Source: JAXFQS01 sp034178815
GTDB lineage: Bacteria; Verrucomicrobiota; Kiritimatiellia; RFP12; DVOR01
DNA: 15,246 bases
Assembly: GCA_034178815.1 (NCBI GenBank)
Contig: JAXFQS010000025.1
Location: 1-15,246, forward strand
Direction: 5' to 3'
The first letter of the stretch is position 1. Every line of letters starts with the position of its first letter. This document shows, in pieces, positions 6,433 to 14,296 of this stretch. Both the position numbers and the translations under genes were made by a program. The notes under the pieces were generated by a model, which was given only the letters and a program-made list of their open reading frames with translations, did not search any database and was not told the origin of the DNA.

Positions 6433-7151
6433 GGGGGAAGAAGTCGGCGGGCGAACTGCGGGCGCAGTTTAACGAGGATGTGGATCGCTTTTCTGACCTG
6501 CGGACGGCGCAGCGGAGCGTTATCGACGCGCCGCTGATGTTGCGGCTTTTGGCGGCGGGGGCAGTGCGGCTGTCGGGGCGAATCGGACGGGTACTCGATG
6601 TCGGCTGCGGGGCGGGAAACAATGCGCTGATGCTCTTGCAGACGGCGGGGCGGCGGGATATCGAGGTGGATCTTTTAGACCTTGCGCCGAAGATGCTGGA
6701 GCGGGCGCGCGAGCGGGTTTCGGCGGCGACGGCGGGGGCGATTCGGACGCTTGAGGGGGATGTGCGGGAGGTCGAACTGGAGGCCGGGCGGTACGATGTC
6801 GTCACGGCGGCGGCGGTCTTGCACCACTTGCGGGAGGAAGCCGAGTGGAGGGCGGTTTTCGCCAAACTGTTCCGTTCGCTGCGCCCGGGAGGAACGCTGT
6901 GGATAAGCGACCTGGTGCTCGACACCACGCCCGAAATTTCAAGCGAGAGTCGCGCGGCGTACGGCGCGTTTCTCGACCGCACCGGAGGAGAAGCCTACCG
7001 CCGCGAGATTCTGGAGGCTATAGACGCTTGCGACACGCCACGGCCGCTGCTCTGGCAGTTGCGCCTGCTCGAAGCGAGCGGCTTCGTCGACATCGAACTG
7101 CTCCACAAGCACGCCTGCTTCGCCGCCTTCGGCGCCCGCAAGCCCCTCTGA
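6429..7151 (+). CDS. Class I SAM-dependent methyltransferase
   Basis: This 240-aa Rossmann-fold methyltransferase has motif I VLDVGCGAGNN (55-65), an acidic strand-2 segment LLDLAPKML, EGDVRE (109-114) for adenine contact, YDVVTAAAVLHHL (122-134) as motif II, then SLRPGGTLWISD. The N-terminus carries FNEDVDRFSDLRTAQ and VIDAPLM, which recalls CmoA-like and small-molecule methyltransferases, but the substrate is not readable. The ATG overlaps the stop of the membrane-repeat gene (ATGAG), so the two are translationally coupled and probably linked in function with the sigma factor. Third-position base choice flips from G-rich to C-rich at roughly 6900-7030 inside the gene. Confidence 0.9.
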   Translation: MRGKKSAGELRAQFNEDVDRFSDLRTAQRSVIDAPLMLRLLAAGAVRLSGRIGRVLDVGCGAGNNALMLLQTAGRRDIEVDLLDLAPKMLERARERVSAATAGAIRTLEGDVREVELEAGRYDVVTAAAVLHHLREEAEWRAVFAKLFRSLRPGGTLWISDLVLDTTPEISSESRAAYGAFLDRTGGEAYRREILEAIDACDTPRPLLWQLRLLEASGFVDIELLHKHACFAAFGARKPL

Positions 7152-7159
7152 TTCCTACC

Positions 7160-7225
7160 AACCTTAGGGGACGAAAGGTTACCACCACCCCCTCCCCAAG
7201 GTGTCAACCTTCGCCCCCGAAAGGT
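7160..7225. repeat. Two related hairpins with complementary loops upstream of rpsA
   Basis: Hairpin 1 pairs AACCTT (7160-7165) with AAGGTT (7175-7180), with GGGG in its loop. Hairpin 2 pairs ACCTTCG (7207-7213) with CGAAAGGT (7218-7225, one bulged A), with loop CCCC. A further AAGGT at 7198-7202 offers alternative pairing. There is no T-tract, so it is not a standard intrinsic terminator. It lies after the methyltransferase stop and before the rpsA promoter. Confidence 0.5.
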
Positions 7226-7251
7226 GCCTACCCGTCGCGGGCGCATTGCTA

Positions 7252-7280
7252 TTGAACCCGCCCCCGGGAAATGCTATACT
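7252..7280 (+). promoter_or_regulatory. Sigma70-type promoter of rpsA
   Basis: TTGAAC (7252-7257) and TATACT (7275-7280) are 17 nt apart. The start should be near 7287, giving a leader of about 85 nt. AGGAGA at 7357-7362 lies 9 nt before the ATG. The -10 hexamer is identical to that of the thrC promoter. Confidence 0.75.
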
Positions 7281-7371
7281 AAGCGGTCATCGCACAACAG
7301 GCCGGAACACCCGGGAAGCCCCCTCCGACCCGTGCCGACACGACCTACCCAAACACAGGAGACAGTACCAC

Positions 7372-8817
7372 ATGGGCCGCAAAAGTTTCACCTCCGCCAA
7401 GAGCAACGCCGGCGACTTCGCCGCACTCCTCGACGCCCATTCCGACAACCTTAGGAGCGGATTCACCCCCGGCGAAACCGTCACCGCCACCCTCCTCGGC
7501 ACACAAGGCGAATTCCTCCCCTGCAGCGTCGGAGCCAAGCAGGAAGCCCTCATCGCCGCCGAAGAACTCGCCGAAGACGGCCAGATCAAATACCAGGTCG
7601 GAGACACCTTTCAGGCCCGCTTCGCCGGGATGAAAGACGGCACCTTCCTCTTCACCACACGCACCGATTCCCGCGCCCCCGTCACAGACACCGGACTCCA
7701 CGATGCCTTCGCGCAGGCCCTCCCGGTCGAAGGAACCGTCCAGAAAGAAATCAACGGCGGCTACGAAGTCACGGTCAACGGCCAGCGCGCCTTCTGCCCC
7801 TTCTCCCAAATCGCCCTCTACAAGCAGGAAGGCGCCGAGTACGCCGGCAAAAAGTTCAACTTCCTCATCACCGAATACGGCCACGACGACCGCGGAACCA
7901 ACCTCGTCCTCTCCCGCCGCGCACTCCTCGAACGCGAACGAGAGGAACAAGCCGCCGAACTCCTCGACCAACTCCAGGAAGGCCAAATCCGCTCCGGAAC
8001 CATCACCCGAATCGTCGACTTCGGCTGCTTCGTCGACCTCGGCGGAATCGAAGGACTCGTCCCCCTGCGCGAACTCTCCTGGCAGCGCGGAACCAAACCC
8101 TCCGACATCGTCAAAGAAGGCGACCGCGTCGATGTCTGCATCCTCTCCGTCGACCGGGAAACCAAGCGCATCAGCCTCAGCCTGCGCGCCGTCCAAGGCG
8201 ATCCCTGGAACCAAGTCGTCGAAAAATATCCCGTAGGATCCGTCCTCGAAGTCACCATCACCCGCGTCGAACCCTTCGGCGCCTTCGCCCAAATCGTGCC
8301 CGGAATCGACGGCTTTCTCTCCACAGGACGCCTCGCCGCCGGTAGACGCGTCCGCTCCGCACACGAAGTCGCCTCCGAAGGCCAGCGCCTGGAAGCCCAG
8401 ATCGAAGAAATCGACTACTCCAAACGCCGCATCGCGCTCAAGCCCCTCGACCGCAGAGTAGCAGCACTCAAACCCGGGGAACTCGCCGTCGGAACCGAAA
8501 CCAACGGCATCGTCGAAGGCTACAAGCCCTTCGGTGTCTTCGTCAGATTGAGCGAAGATAAGACCGGTCTGCTCCATGTCAGCGAGACCGACATTCCCAG
8601 GCAAGGTTCCGCTGTCTCCCATCTGGAACGCCAATTTCCGGCAGGCAGCGAGATCAAAGTTGTAGTCAAATCCCTCGAAGGAAATCGCATCTCCCTGACC
8701 CTTCCTGCCAAGTGGGCACAGCTGCAGGAAGAAGCTCAGGACGACTGGAGAGCCAATCTCCAACCCTCGGCCTCGCTCGGCTCTCTGGGGGAGGCGTTCA
8801 AAGGTCTCGACCTCTAG
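7372..8817 (+). CDS. rpsA: Ribosomal protein S1-type protein with five S1 domains
   Basis: This 481-aa protein is built of S1 (OB-fold) RNA-binding repeats at about 31-96 (degenerate), 116-183, 206-272, 288-357 and 373-444. The third is the most canonical, with ITRIVDFGCFVDLGGIEGLVPLRELS. S1 helps the 30S subunit bind mRNA, especially mRNAs with weak ribosome sites. E. coli S1 has six domains; five here is shorter but within the range of bacterial homologues. Base choice is very strongly C-ending, as expected of a highly expressed gene in this genome, and this produces a 472-aa antisense shadow frame. It has its own promoter, and its leader could hold autoregulation, which I cannot show. It could be a general S1-domain RNA-binding protein rather than the sole S1. 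Confidence 0.9.
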   Translation: MGRKSFTSAKSNAGDFAALLDAHSDNLRSGFTPGETVTATLLGTQGEFLPCSVGAKQEALIAAEELAEDGQIKYQVGDTFQARFAGMKDGTFLFTTRTDSRAPVTDTGLHDAFAQALPVEGTVQKEINGGYEVTVNGQRAFCPFSQIALYKQEGAEYAGKKFNFLITEYGHDDRGTNLVLSRRALLEREREEQAAELLDQLQEGQIRSGTITRIVDFGCFVDLGGIEGLVPLRELSWQRGTKPSDIVKEGDRVDVCILSVDRETKRISLSLRAVQGDPWNQVVEKYPVGSVLEVTITRVEPFGAFAQIVPGIDGFLSTGRLAAGRRVRSAHEVASEGQRLEAQIEEIDYSKRRIALKPLDRRVAALKPGELAVGTETNGIVEGYKPFGVFVRLSEDKTGLLHVSETDIPRQGSAVSHLERQFPAGSEIKVVVKSLEGNRISLTLPAKWAQLQEEAQDDWRANLQPSASLGSLGEAFKGLDL

Positions 8818-8820
8818 ACG

Positions 8821-9375
8821 GTGCCGGAACCAATCCAGTTTCTAGGCGCCCGTCCGGTCGTTCGTGGGTTGCCATTTGTCTCGTTTGAAGCCGTTTGGGA
8901 GACTCAGGGGCTGCCTTGCGAGGTGGCGCCGAGGTGCTTTGCGGACACCCGGGATGAACTGTATGGATTGATTGCGGAGGTGCCTTTTTCGCGGGGGGAT
9001 TGGAGCCCTGCGCCGCAGGCGACTCGTTGCCACCAGGAGGCGTTCGGGTTGCTGGGAAGGCCCTGCGCGGGCGACTATGTGTTGCGGGTGGTGCCGGGGT
9101 TCTATCTGGCGGTCGGGCGGCCATCTCCGAGGGGATGGGATGTGTTCCTGCTGGGGTCGGAGCGTGTTGTGATGACGGTGCGGATGGAGGAATTGTGCGG
9201 GCGGCTTCCTAGGCATCTCCGGCGCGAGGAGTATGCGGTTTCGATTCGGAGGGATGCTAAGCTTGGGGAGGCTGGTGAAGTGGTGGAGGAGGTGTTTTCT
9301 GGGGTTGGGTGGGACGCGCGGATTCGGCTGATTTTGGCCGAAAATGGGGGGGCAATCGTGCGGATTGAAGCCTAA
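8821..9375 (+). CDS. Hypothetical protein, family not recognised
   Basis: This 184-aa frame opens with GTG just 3 nt after the rpsA stop and ends at TAA 9373-9375. I recognise no domain. It has no signal peptide and no membrane helix; it is a soluble-looking alpha/beta sequence with four cysteines and a hydrophobic centre (GDYVLRVVPGFYLAVG). There is no good ribosome site, so the start is uncertain and it may depend on coupling to rpsA. Its base choice is G/T-rich, opposite to rpsA immediately before it. Its stop overlaps the stop of the convergent esterase (shared CTAA). That it is a gene is supported by position, length and lack of a better frame; the function is unknown. Confidence 0.6.
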   Translation: MPEPIQFLGARPVVRGLPFVSFEAVWETQGLPCEVAPRCFADTRDELYGLIAEVPFSRGDWSPAPQATRCHQEAFGLLGRPCAGDYVLRVVPGFYLAVGRPSPRGWDVFLLGSERVVMTVRMEELCGRLPRHLRREEYAVSIRRDAKLGEAGEVVEEVFSGVGWDARIRLILAENGGAIVRIEA

Positions 9376-10304
9376 AGAAGGGTGCGGGCGGCGAGAAAGT
9401 CCGCGGTGATGTGGAGGGCTTGCCGGCGGGCGTTTGGTTGGCCTGGCATAGTCATAAAGAGGTGCACGGAGCCGGGGATTTGGCGGTAGTGGATGTCAGC
9501 TCCTGTCTGTTTGATTTGCCTGGCATAGGCGAGTCCTTGGTCGGCCAGGATGTCGCAAGGGGCGGCGACGAGGAGTACGGGGCAATGGGGGGGGCGGATG
9601 GGTTGCTCGACGAGTGGCGAGAGGTCGGGATGGGTCTGGCGGAGGTGCAGGGGGGCGTAGGCTTGGTTGAAGGTTTCCATGAGGGAGGCGTCGAGGGATG
9701 GGATGGTGGCGAAGTGTTGCCAGGAGGGGCGTTGGTCGGCGATGGCGTGGGTGACGGGGTAGTAGAGGAGGAGGGCGTCGAGGGGGTGGTGGCGTTCGAG
9801 TGCGAGGGCGAGGTTGGCGCCTGCGGAGTCGCCTGCCGCGATGAGTCTGCCGCCATATTGTCGGCAGATTTGGCGGGTGGCTTCGAGGATGGTTTGCAGT
9901 GGTTTTGGGAAGGGGTTTTCGGGTGCGAGGGGGTAGTCGAGTGCGATGATGCGCTGGTTGGTGGCGGCGGCGAGTTGGTGGCAGACTTGGGCGCAGGTGT
10001 AGATGGAGCCAATGACCCATCCGCCGCCGTGGAGGTAGAGGATGGTGCCTTTGGGTGGGGTGTGTCGGGGGGTGTAAACTGCGGCGGGGTGGTCGGCTAG
10101 GGTGGTTGTCGCGACTTTTATTTCGGGTGTGGAGTCGGGGAGTTTGGCGTCACGGATGCGGAGGTTGCGCATCAGGTGAAGGAGATGGAGGTCGCCTTCG
10201 AGGGCTCGCTGGATGGCTTTGACTTGGGTCTGCTGTCGCTTGGGGGAGAGGGTGGCGAGGAAGGCTTGGGCTTCGGGCGAAGGGGTGGGCGGCTGGGGGG
10301 TCAT
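9372..10304 (-). CDS. Alpha/beta hydrolase, HSL-type (family IV) esterase/lipase
   Basis: This 310-aa enzyme has the oxyanion-hole HGGGW (92-96), the nucleophile S160 in GDSAG, D251 in PCDILADQG and H281 in GSVHLF. These are the full hormone-sensitive-lipase-type triad that hydrolyses short acyl esters or related amides. No signal peptide is apparent, so it is probably cytoplasmic. The frame is open further upstream, but the added 47 residues are Pro/Arg/His-rich and antisense-like. The ATG at 10304 overlaps the TGA of the upstream YfhO gene (ATGA), which fixes the start. It is the last gene of the minus-strand operon and ends on a stop codon interlocked with the convergent hypothetical gene, with no visible terminator. 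Confidence 0.92.
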   Translation of the reverse strand: MTPQPPTPSPEAQAFLATLSPKRQQTQVKAIQRALEGDLHLLHLMRNLRIRDAKLPDSTPEIKVATTTLADHPAAVYTPRHTPPKGTILYLHGGGWVIGSIYTCAQVCHQLAAATNQRIIALDYPLAPENPFPKPLQTILEATRQICRQYGGRLIAAGDSAGANLALALERHHPLDALLLYYPVTHAIADQRPSWQHFATIPSLDASLMETFNQAYAPLHLRQTHPDLSPLVEQPIRPPHCPVLLVAAPCDILADQGLAYARQIKQTGADIHYRQIPGSVHLFMTMPGQPNARRQALHITADFLAARTLL

Positions 10305-12550
10305 GGACGGCTCGGGCGGCGGTCGATGGCTGTCCAGGCGAGGACGCCGAGGGTGGTTATCAGGGAGAGGAGGTTGGGCCAGGGGGCGCGGCGGCGGGCA
10401 AGGTTGAAGGTATGGGTTCCGGGGGGGATGGTGATGGCGCACCACTGTTCATTGGCCTGCAGAAGGGGTACGGTGCGGCCGTCGACTTGGGCTCTCAGTC
10501 GGGCATCCCAGGGGGTCGGGAGAATGAGTTGGGCGGGGGCGTTGGCGTGGTGTTCGACGGTGCCGGAGGTGTGGAGGGATAGGTTCTTTCCGCGCTGGGC
10601 GTTCATACGCACCGTGGCGGCGAGAAGGTTGCCACCTGTGTCTTTCACACAAGGGTAGGAATGGGGGCGTTCGATGACAACCATCTGGGGGCTTTGGTAA
10701 ATTGCTTTTCCGCCCGAGAGGCGCAAGACTCCTGAGGCGTTGGCCGGCGGGACGATGACGAATCGAGTACCGGTGTAGTCCCAGAAAGCAGACGGATTCT
10801 GGGCCAATCGGGTGGCGACGGCGCGGGCGGGAGATTGGGGCTCGGCGGCGTCGGGAATGACAGAGAGCAAGCCGTTGGCTTTCAAGGATGTGGAGAAGGG
10901 GTCGCGCCCCCAGGCGATGGGGGAGATGTAGGAGGCAACCGTGGCGGAATAGCCCTCCGTCCGCCGGAGCATGGCTTTGACGGCGGGATTGGGATGGTGG
11001 AATGGCGCCATGTCGCGCACATCCACAAAGCGGCGCGCCACCAAAGAAAGGTCGGCCACGCCCAGCAGAATCAGCAACGCAACAGACCATTGGCGAGCCC
11101 CCCTCGCCGCCAAGGCAAAACACCCCGTCGCCAACACCGCCAGCCCCGCCGCGCGCCAGCAAACTGAAGTCGAAAAGGTCGCTAAATCCCGGGCCAGCGA
11201 ACCAAATCCCAACTCCGAAATCTGCCGCACCGACTCCGTTTCGTGCGCCTTCGTCCAGCACGCCAGCAGGCAAGTCCCGGCCACAAAGGCAAGCGGCAAC
11301 GCCAGGCACTTCCACCTTGCACGCCCCAGCCTCAAAGCCTCCAGACCATACGCCGCCAATACCGCCGTCGCCACCTCGACAAAGTGGAGAAACTTCACCG
11401 GGGCGCGCAGGTAATCCATATAGGGAAGCGAATAGAAGAGGCGATAGAATGGCGCAAACCGCCCGAACGCCAACAGCAGAGCCCCCACCCAAACCGCATA
11501 CCAGAACGGACGGTCGTCGGGCGTCGCCCCCCCCTCGAAACAGGTGGCGTCAGACCGGCGGAAAGCAAGGGAAAACAGTGCCAGAAGCAGCCCAACCAGC
11601 CCCAAATAGGTCGTATGCTGACGGAAATTGGGCATCATCTTCCCAGGCGCAAAGTGGTGCGGCCGCCCCAGCGCCCCCCAGTAGGGATGCGGCGCGCGGA
11701 ACGAATCATTCCCATAGTAGGAAGCCACCGCCAACTCCACGACCTCGCTAGGCGGCAGACTCCATCCCGTCGCAAAGTTCCACCGTTCCCCGGCCGCCTC
11801 CTCCGGCGAAACCTGCGCGGCAGAGGGGTTCGAAGACGCCGCGATCTGAGCATCCCGCGAAGCCAGCGTCGAAGTCAAAACAACCCGCACGCTCGGCCAA
11901 GCCGCAAGCACCCCAATCGCCAGAGAAACCAAGAATCGAGGCGCCCACCTGCTCCACGACCGGAAGTAATGCCGCACACGCCAAAGGGCGTAAAGCCCCA
12001 ACACCCCAATTCCCAACAGCCACAAGTCCGGCTGCAGAGGCTGCCCCCAAGCCACCACGCATCCCAGCAACGCAAAGTCCGCCAGACGCCCACCTTCCAG
12101 ACACCGGTTCAGCAACCCGAAACACCAGAGATAAGTTGCCGCCCAGCAGAAGATGCCCAAGTGTCCCGCGTTGAACAGCGTGAAAAAGTAGCCCGAGAAG
12201 CCCACCAAAAGCCCCCCGCCAATCGCAGAAATCCACCCCAACCGCAGCGAGCGCAGGTAGCAGACCATGCCCCCCCCGAAGAGCATCGTGCAGAAGATAT
12301 AGGCCCACTCGTGCCGGAGAATCGGATCAATCAACAGCAACAATGAGAAGGGAGAGATAGCCTGGGTCCCGTCCAAATAGTCGTCGAGACGGTTCGCAAA
12401 CCAGTCGAAAGTCCGCAAGGGCGCGTCGTCAGGCGATGAGAGTGCCGACCAATACCCCGCCGCAGGCGCGAAAACCCAGCAAGCGGCGGCCAGAGCGACA
12501 ATGAGATAGGCCCCAATCCAGCAACGGCGGGATGACGCGCCCAGCCACAT
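10301..12550 (-). CDS. YfhO-family polytopic membrane protein
   Basis: This 749-aa protein has about 12 or more hydrophobic spans from residue 11 to about 480, a long loop around residues 240-300, and a soluble C-terminal part ending with WDARLRAQVDGRTVPLLQANEQWCAI and an IPPGTHTF strand, then a final membrane helix. The conserved central YLRAPVKFLHFVEVATAVLAAYG stretch and the C-terminal beta region are features of YfhO-like proteins, a GT-C-like family linked in Firmicutes to glycosylation of cell-surface polymers; the role here is unknown. The start is TGATG-coupled to htpX, with GGAGG 9 nt upstream. Coding-strand base choice changes from G-rich in the first two thirds to C-rich in the last third, near 11030. 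The 3' end overlaps the esterase start. Confidence 0.8.
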   Translation of the reverse strand: MWLGASSRRCWIGAYLIVALAAACWVFAPAAGYWSALSSPDDAPLRTFDWFANRLDDYLDGTQAISPFSLLLLIDPILRHEWAYIFCTMLFGGGMVCYLRSLRLGWISAIGGGLLVGFSGYFFTLFNAGHLGIFCWAATYLWCFGLLNRCLEGGRLADFALLGCVVAWGQPLQPDLWLLGIGVLGLYALWRVRHYFRSWSRWAPRFLVSLAIGVLAAWPSVRVVLTSTLASRDAQIAASSNPSAAQVSPEEAAGERWNFATGWSLPPSEVVELAVASYYGNDSFRAPHPYWGALGRPHHFAPGKMMPNFRQHTTYLGLVGLLLALFSLAFRRSDATCFEGGATPDDRPFWYAVWVGALLLAFGRFAPFYRLFYSLPYMDYLRAPVKFLHFVEVATAVLAAYGLEALRLGRARWKCLALPLAFVAGTCLLACWTKAHETESVRQISELGFGSLARDLATFSTSVCWRAAGLAVLATGCFALAARGARQWSVALLILLGVADLSLVARRFVDVRDMAPFHHPNPAVKAMLRRTEGYSATVASYISPIAWGRDPFSTSLKANGLLSVIPDAAEPQSPARAVATRLAQNPSAFWDYTGTRFVIVPPANASGVLRLSGGKAIYQSPQMVVIERPHSYPCVKDTGGNLLAATVRMNAQRGKNLSLHTSGTVEHHANAPAQLILPTPWDARLRAQVDGRTVPLLQANEQWCAITIPPGTHTFNLARRRAPWPNLLSLITTLGVLAWTAIDRRPSRP

Positions 12551-13413
12551 CAGTACCGGCCTCCGCTGAGTTTTTCAAGCGCGGCGATACGCGCCCCCAT
12601 CGGCGGATGAGAGGCGAAAAGCGCCGCAAAAGAGGGCCTGGAACGAATTCCGAAGGCCTTAACCGTATCGGGCAAAGGTTCGCCTTCTTCGCCCCCGGAG
12701 AGAGCCTTGAGCGCGGCAATCATATCGCCCGCCGATCCGGTCAACTGCACGGAACCTGCGTCGGCGGCGAACTCGCGTCTGCGGGAGTAGGCCATAACAA
12801 TGATAGCGGCAACAAGGCCCAATGCCAGTTCGAGAATGAAGCGCACCAAAAAGTAGATTCCCGTGTTGAAACGGCGACCGTCCCCAGCCGAGGCGACAAT
12901 GCGCCCGATGGCACGAGAGAGGAAGATGACTGCGGCGTTGAGAACGCCTTGAAGGAGGGTCATCGTGACCATATCTCCGTTGGCTACATGGGCGATTTCA
13001 TGGCCTAAAACGGCGCGTATCTCGCGTTTATCGAGGCGTTGGAGCAGACCGTCTGAGACGGCGACGAGTGCACTGTTGCGGAAGGCCCCAGTTGCAAAGG
13101 CGTTGGGCTCGCCGTGGTAGAGGGCGACCTCGGGCATTTGAATGCCGGCGCTGCGGGAGAGGCCTTCGATGGTGTTCAGGAGCCAGTCACCTTCCGGGCT
13201 CTGGTGCGGCTTGATTTGGATGGCTCCGACGGCACGGGTGGCGATGAATTTCGAGAGGAGCAGGGAGATGAAGGCGCCCAGCATGCCCCAGACGAGGGCG
13301 ATAGCGGCCAGTCCGACGGAGGTCTGCGAATCGAGACCGAGGAGGGCCGTGACGAGGCCGGCGACGAGCATGATGGCGAGGTTGGTCAGTATGAAGAGTA
13401 TGATGCGGAGCAT
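12550..13413 (-). CDS. htpX: HtpX-type membrane zinc metalloprotease (M48)
   Basis: This 287-aa inner-membrane protease degrades damaged or misfolded membrane proteins. Two N-terminal helices (about 4-24 and 33-54) precede the catalytic HEIAH at 138-142 (zinc ligands H138 and H142, catalytic E139). Two more hydrophobic segments (about 155-172 and 186-207) follow, then the third ligand E214 in RRREFAADAG. The length and the ASHPP motif near the C-terminus match HtpX. AGGAC lies 7 nt before the ATG. It follows the inositol-phosphatase-family gene by 34 nt without a visible promoter or terminator, and its stop overlaps the next start, so it is internal in the operon. Confidence 0.95.
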   Translation of the reverse strand: MLRIILFILTNLAIMLVAGLVTALLGLDSQTSVGLAAIALVWGMLGAFISLLLSKFIATRAVGAIQIKPHQSPEGDWLLNTIEGLSRSAGIQMPEVALYHGEPNAFATGAFRNSALVAVSDGLLQRLDKREIRAVLGHEIAHVANGDMVTMTLLQGVLNAAVIFLSRAIGRIVASAGDGRRFNTGIYFLVRFILELALGLVAAIIVMAYSRRREFAADAGSVQLTGSAGDMIAALKALSGGEEGEPLPDTVKAFGIRSRPSFAALFASHPPMGARIAALEKLSGGRY

Positions 13414-13447
13414 GGGTTTGTCCTGTTTTGGGAGGTTCTCGCCGGGG

Positions 13448-14239
13448 TTAGTCGGCTATGAGCAGGGGCTGGACTTCTTGCTTGATTGATTCGAAGAGTT
13501 GGGGTGGCGCGGCTAGGACGGCGAGTCGTCCATCTGGGTCGCTTTTGAGTATTTCGAAGCGGCCGCCGGCGCGTTCGAGGATGAGGGCGGCGGCTGCGAT
13601 GTCCCAGATGTAGATGCCGGTTTCGAAGAAGGCGTCTGAGCGGCTTTCGGCGACGAAGCAGATGTCTGCGGCAGCGGCGCCGTAAATGCGCGGGCGCTGG
13701 GCGATCTGGGCTATTTTGGTGAGGAATTGGAAGTCGCAGGCGGCGGTGGAGGATTTGTCGGCGCCGGTCTGGATGATGGCTTGGGCGAGGGTCGGGGTCT
13801 GGGCGACTTGGAGGGGGATTCCATTGCAGGTGGCGGGGGTTTCGCGGGTGGCTTCGTAGAGTTTGGCGAGTTCGGGGAGGTAGACGGCGGCGGCTTGTGT
13901 TTCGCCTTGGAATTGGCAGGCGACGGAGACGCACCAGACGGGGAGTCCGTGGTAGAAGTTGACGGTTCCGTCGATGGGGTCGATAACCCAGCGCCAGTCG
14001 GAGGTTCCGCTCTGGAGGTTCTCTTCGCCCAAGAGTCCGTGGTCGGGATAGGCGGCGCGAATGGTCTCGGCGACGAGTTGCTGGCTCTCTCGATCGAGGG
14101 TGTGTTTGACATCGATTCGCGAGATGGTGTCGGCGTCTTTGCGGCGATGGAGATGGTTGAGGACATAGTCGCCGCCCCGGCGAGCGGCCAGGGATGCGAC
14201 GGCCTGAAGTTGGACTAGGGGTATCGGCAACGAGTTCAT
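13448..14239 (-). CDS. Inositol-monophosphatase-family phosphatase (SuhB/CysQ-like)
   Basis: This 263-aa Mg-dependent phosphatase has GEE (71-73), the metal site WVIDPIDGTVNF (84-95, ligands D87 and D90) and the second signature IWDIAAAALILERAGG with D213. Family members act on inositol phosphates, PAP or fructose-1,6-bisphosphate, or serve as SuhB in rRNA transcription; the sequence does not say which. The frame stays open upstream to 14302, but the ATG at 14239 is preferred. The family N-terminus begins there, and the promoter -10 box (14247-14252) ends 7 nt upstream, so a longer protein would have to start upstream of its own promoter. No ribosome site can exist in that gap, so the mRNA is predicted to be leaderless. 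Confidence 0.92.
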   Translation of the reverse strand: MNSLPIPLVQLQAVASLAARRGGDYVLNHLHRRKDADTISRIDVKHTLDRESQQLVAETIRAAYPDHGLLGEENLQSGTSDWRWVIDPIDGTVNFYHGLPVWCVSVACQFQGETQAAAVYLPELAKLYEATRETPATCNGIPLQVAQTPTLAQAIIQTGADKSSTAACDFQFLTKIAQIAQRPRIYGAAAADICFVAESRSDAFFETGIYIWDIAAAALILERAGGRFEILKSDPDGRLAVLAAPPQLFESIKQEVQPLLIAD

Positions 14240-14246
14240 AGGCAAG

Positions 14247-14275
14247 AGTATGCACGATTGCTTGTGCAATGTCAA
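14247..14275 (-). promoter_or_regulatory. Promoter for the phosphatase-htpX-yfhO-esterase operon, leaderless
   Basis: On the minus strand TTGACA (14270-14275) and CATACT (14247-14252) are 17 nt apart. The A of the ATG (14239) is the eighth base after the -10 box, the normal start distance. The spacer contains TGCAC and GTGCA in inverted orientation (14251-14268), a possible operator. Confidence 0.7.
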
Positions 14276-14290
14276 ACAATTTGGTAGATT
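14262..14290 (+). promoter_or_regulatory. Probable promoter for trmL, leaderless, overlapping the divergent promoter
   Basis: TTGTGC (14262-14267) and TAGATT (14285-14290) are 17 nt apart, a weaker match than the opposing promoter. The ATG at 14297 begins at the seventh base after the -10 box. The two promoters overlap in space, so simultaneous polymerase binding would be hindered. Confidence 0.45.
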
Positions 14291-14296
14291 TGCCCT

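Noticed and set aside
7345..8763. 472-aa open frame antisense to rpsA
   Set aside because: It is acidic, Gly/Asp/Glu-rich and mirrors the strong C-ending codon choice of rpsA. S1 repeats on the plus strand are unmistakable, so this is a shadow.
9411..10100. 229-aa plus-strand frame opposite the esterase
   Set aside because: It is Gly/Glu/Val-rich shadow sequence. The esterase triad and HGGGW motif settle the strand.
10302..10445. N-terminal extension of the esterase to 10445
   Set aside because: The added 47 residues are Pro/Arg/His-rich and are the reverse-frame image of the YfhO C-terminus; the ATGA overlap marks the true start.
11243..12346. 367-aa plus-strand frame inside the YfhO gene
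   Set aside because: Its Arg/Pro/Gln-rich translation has no domain, while the minus strand encodes a clear polytopic membrane protein.
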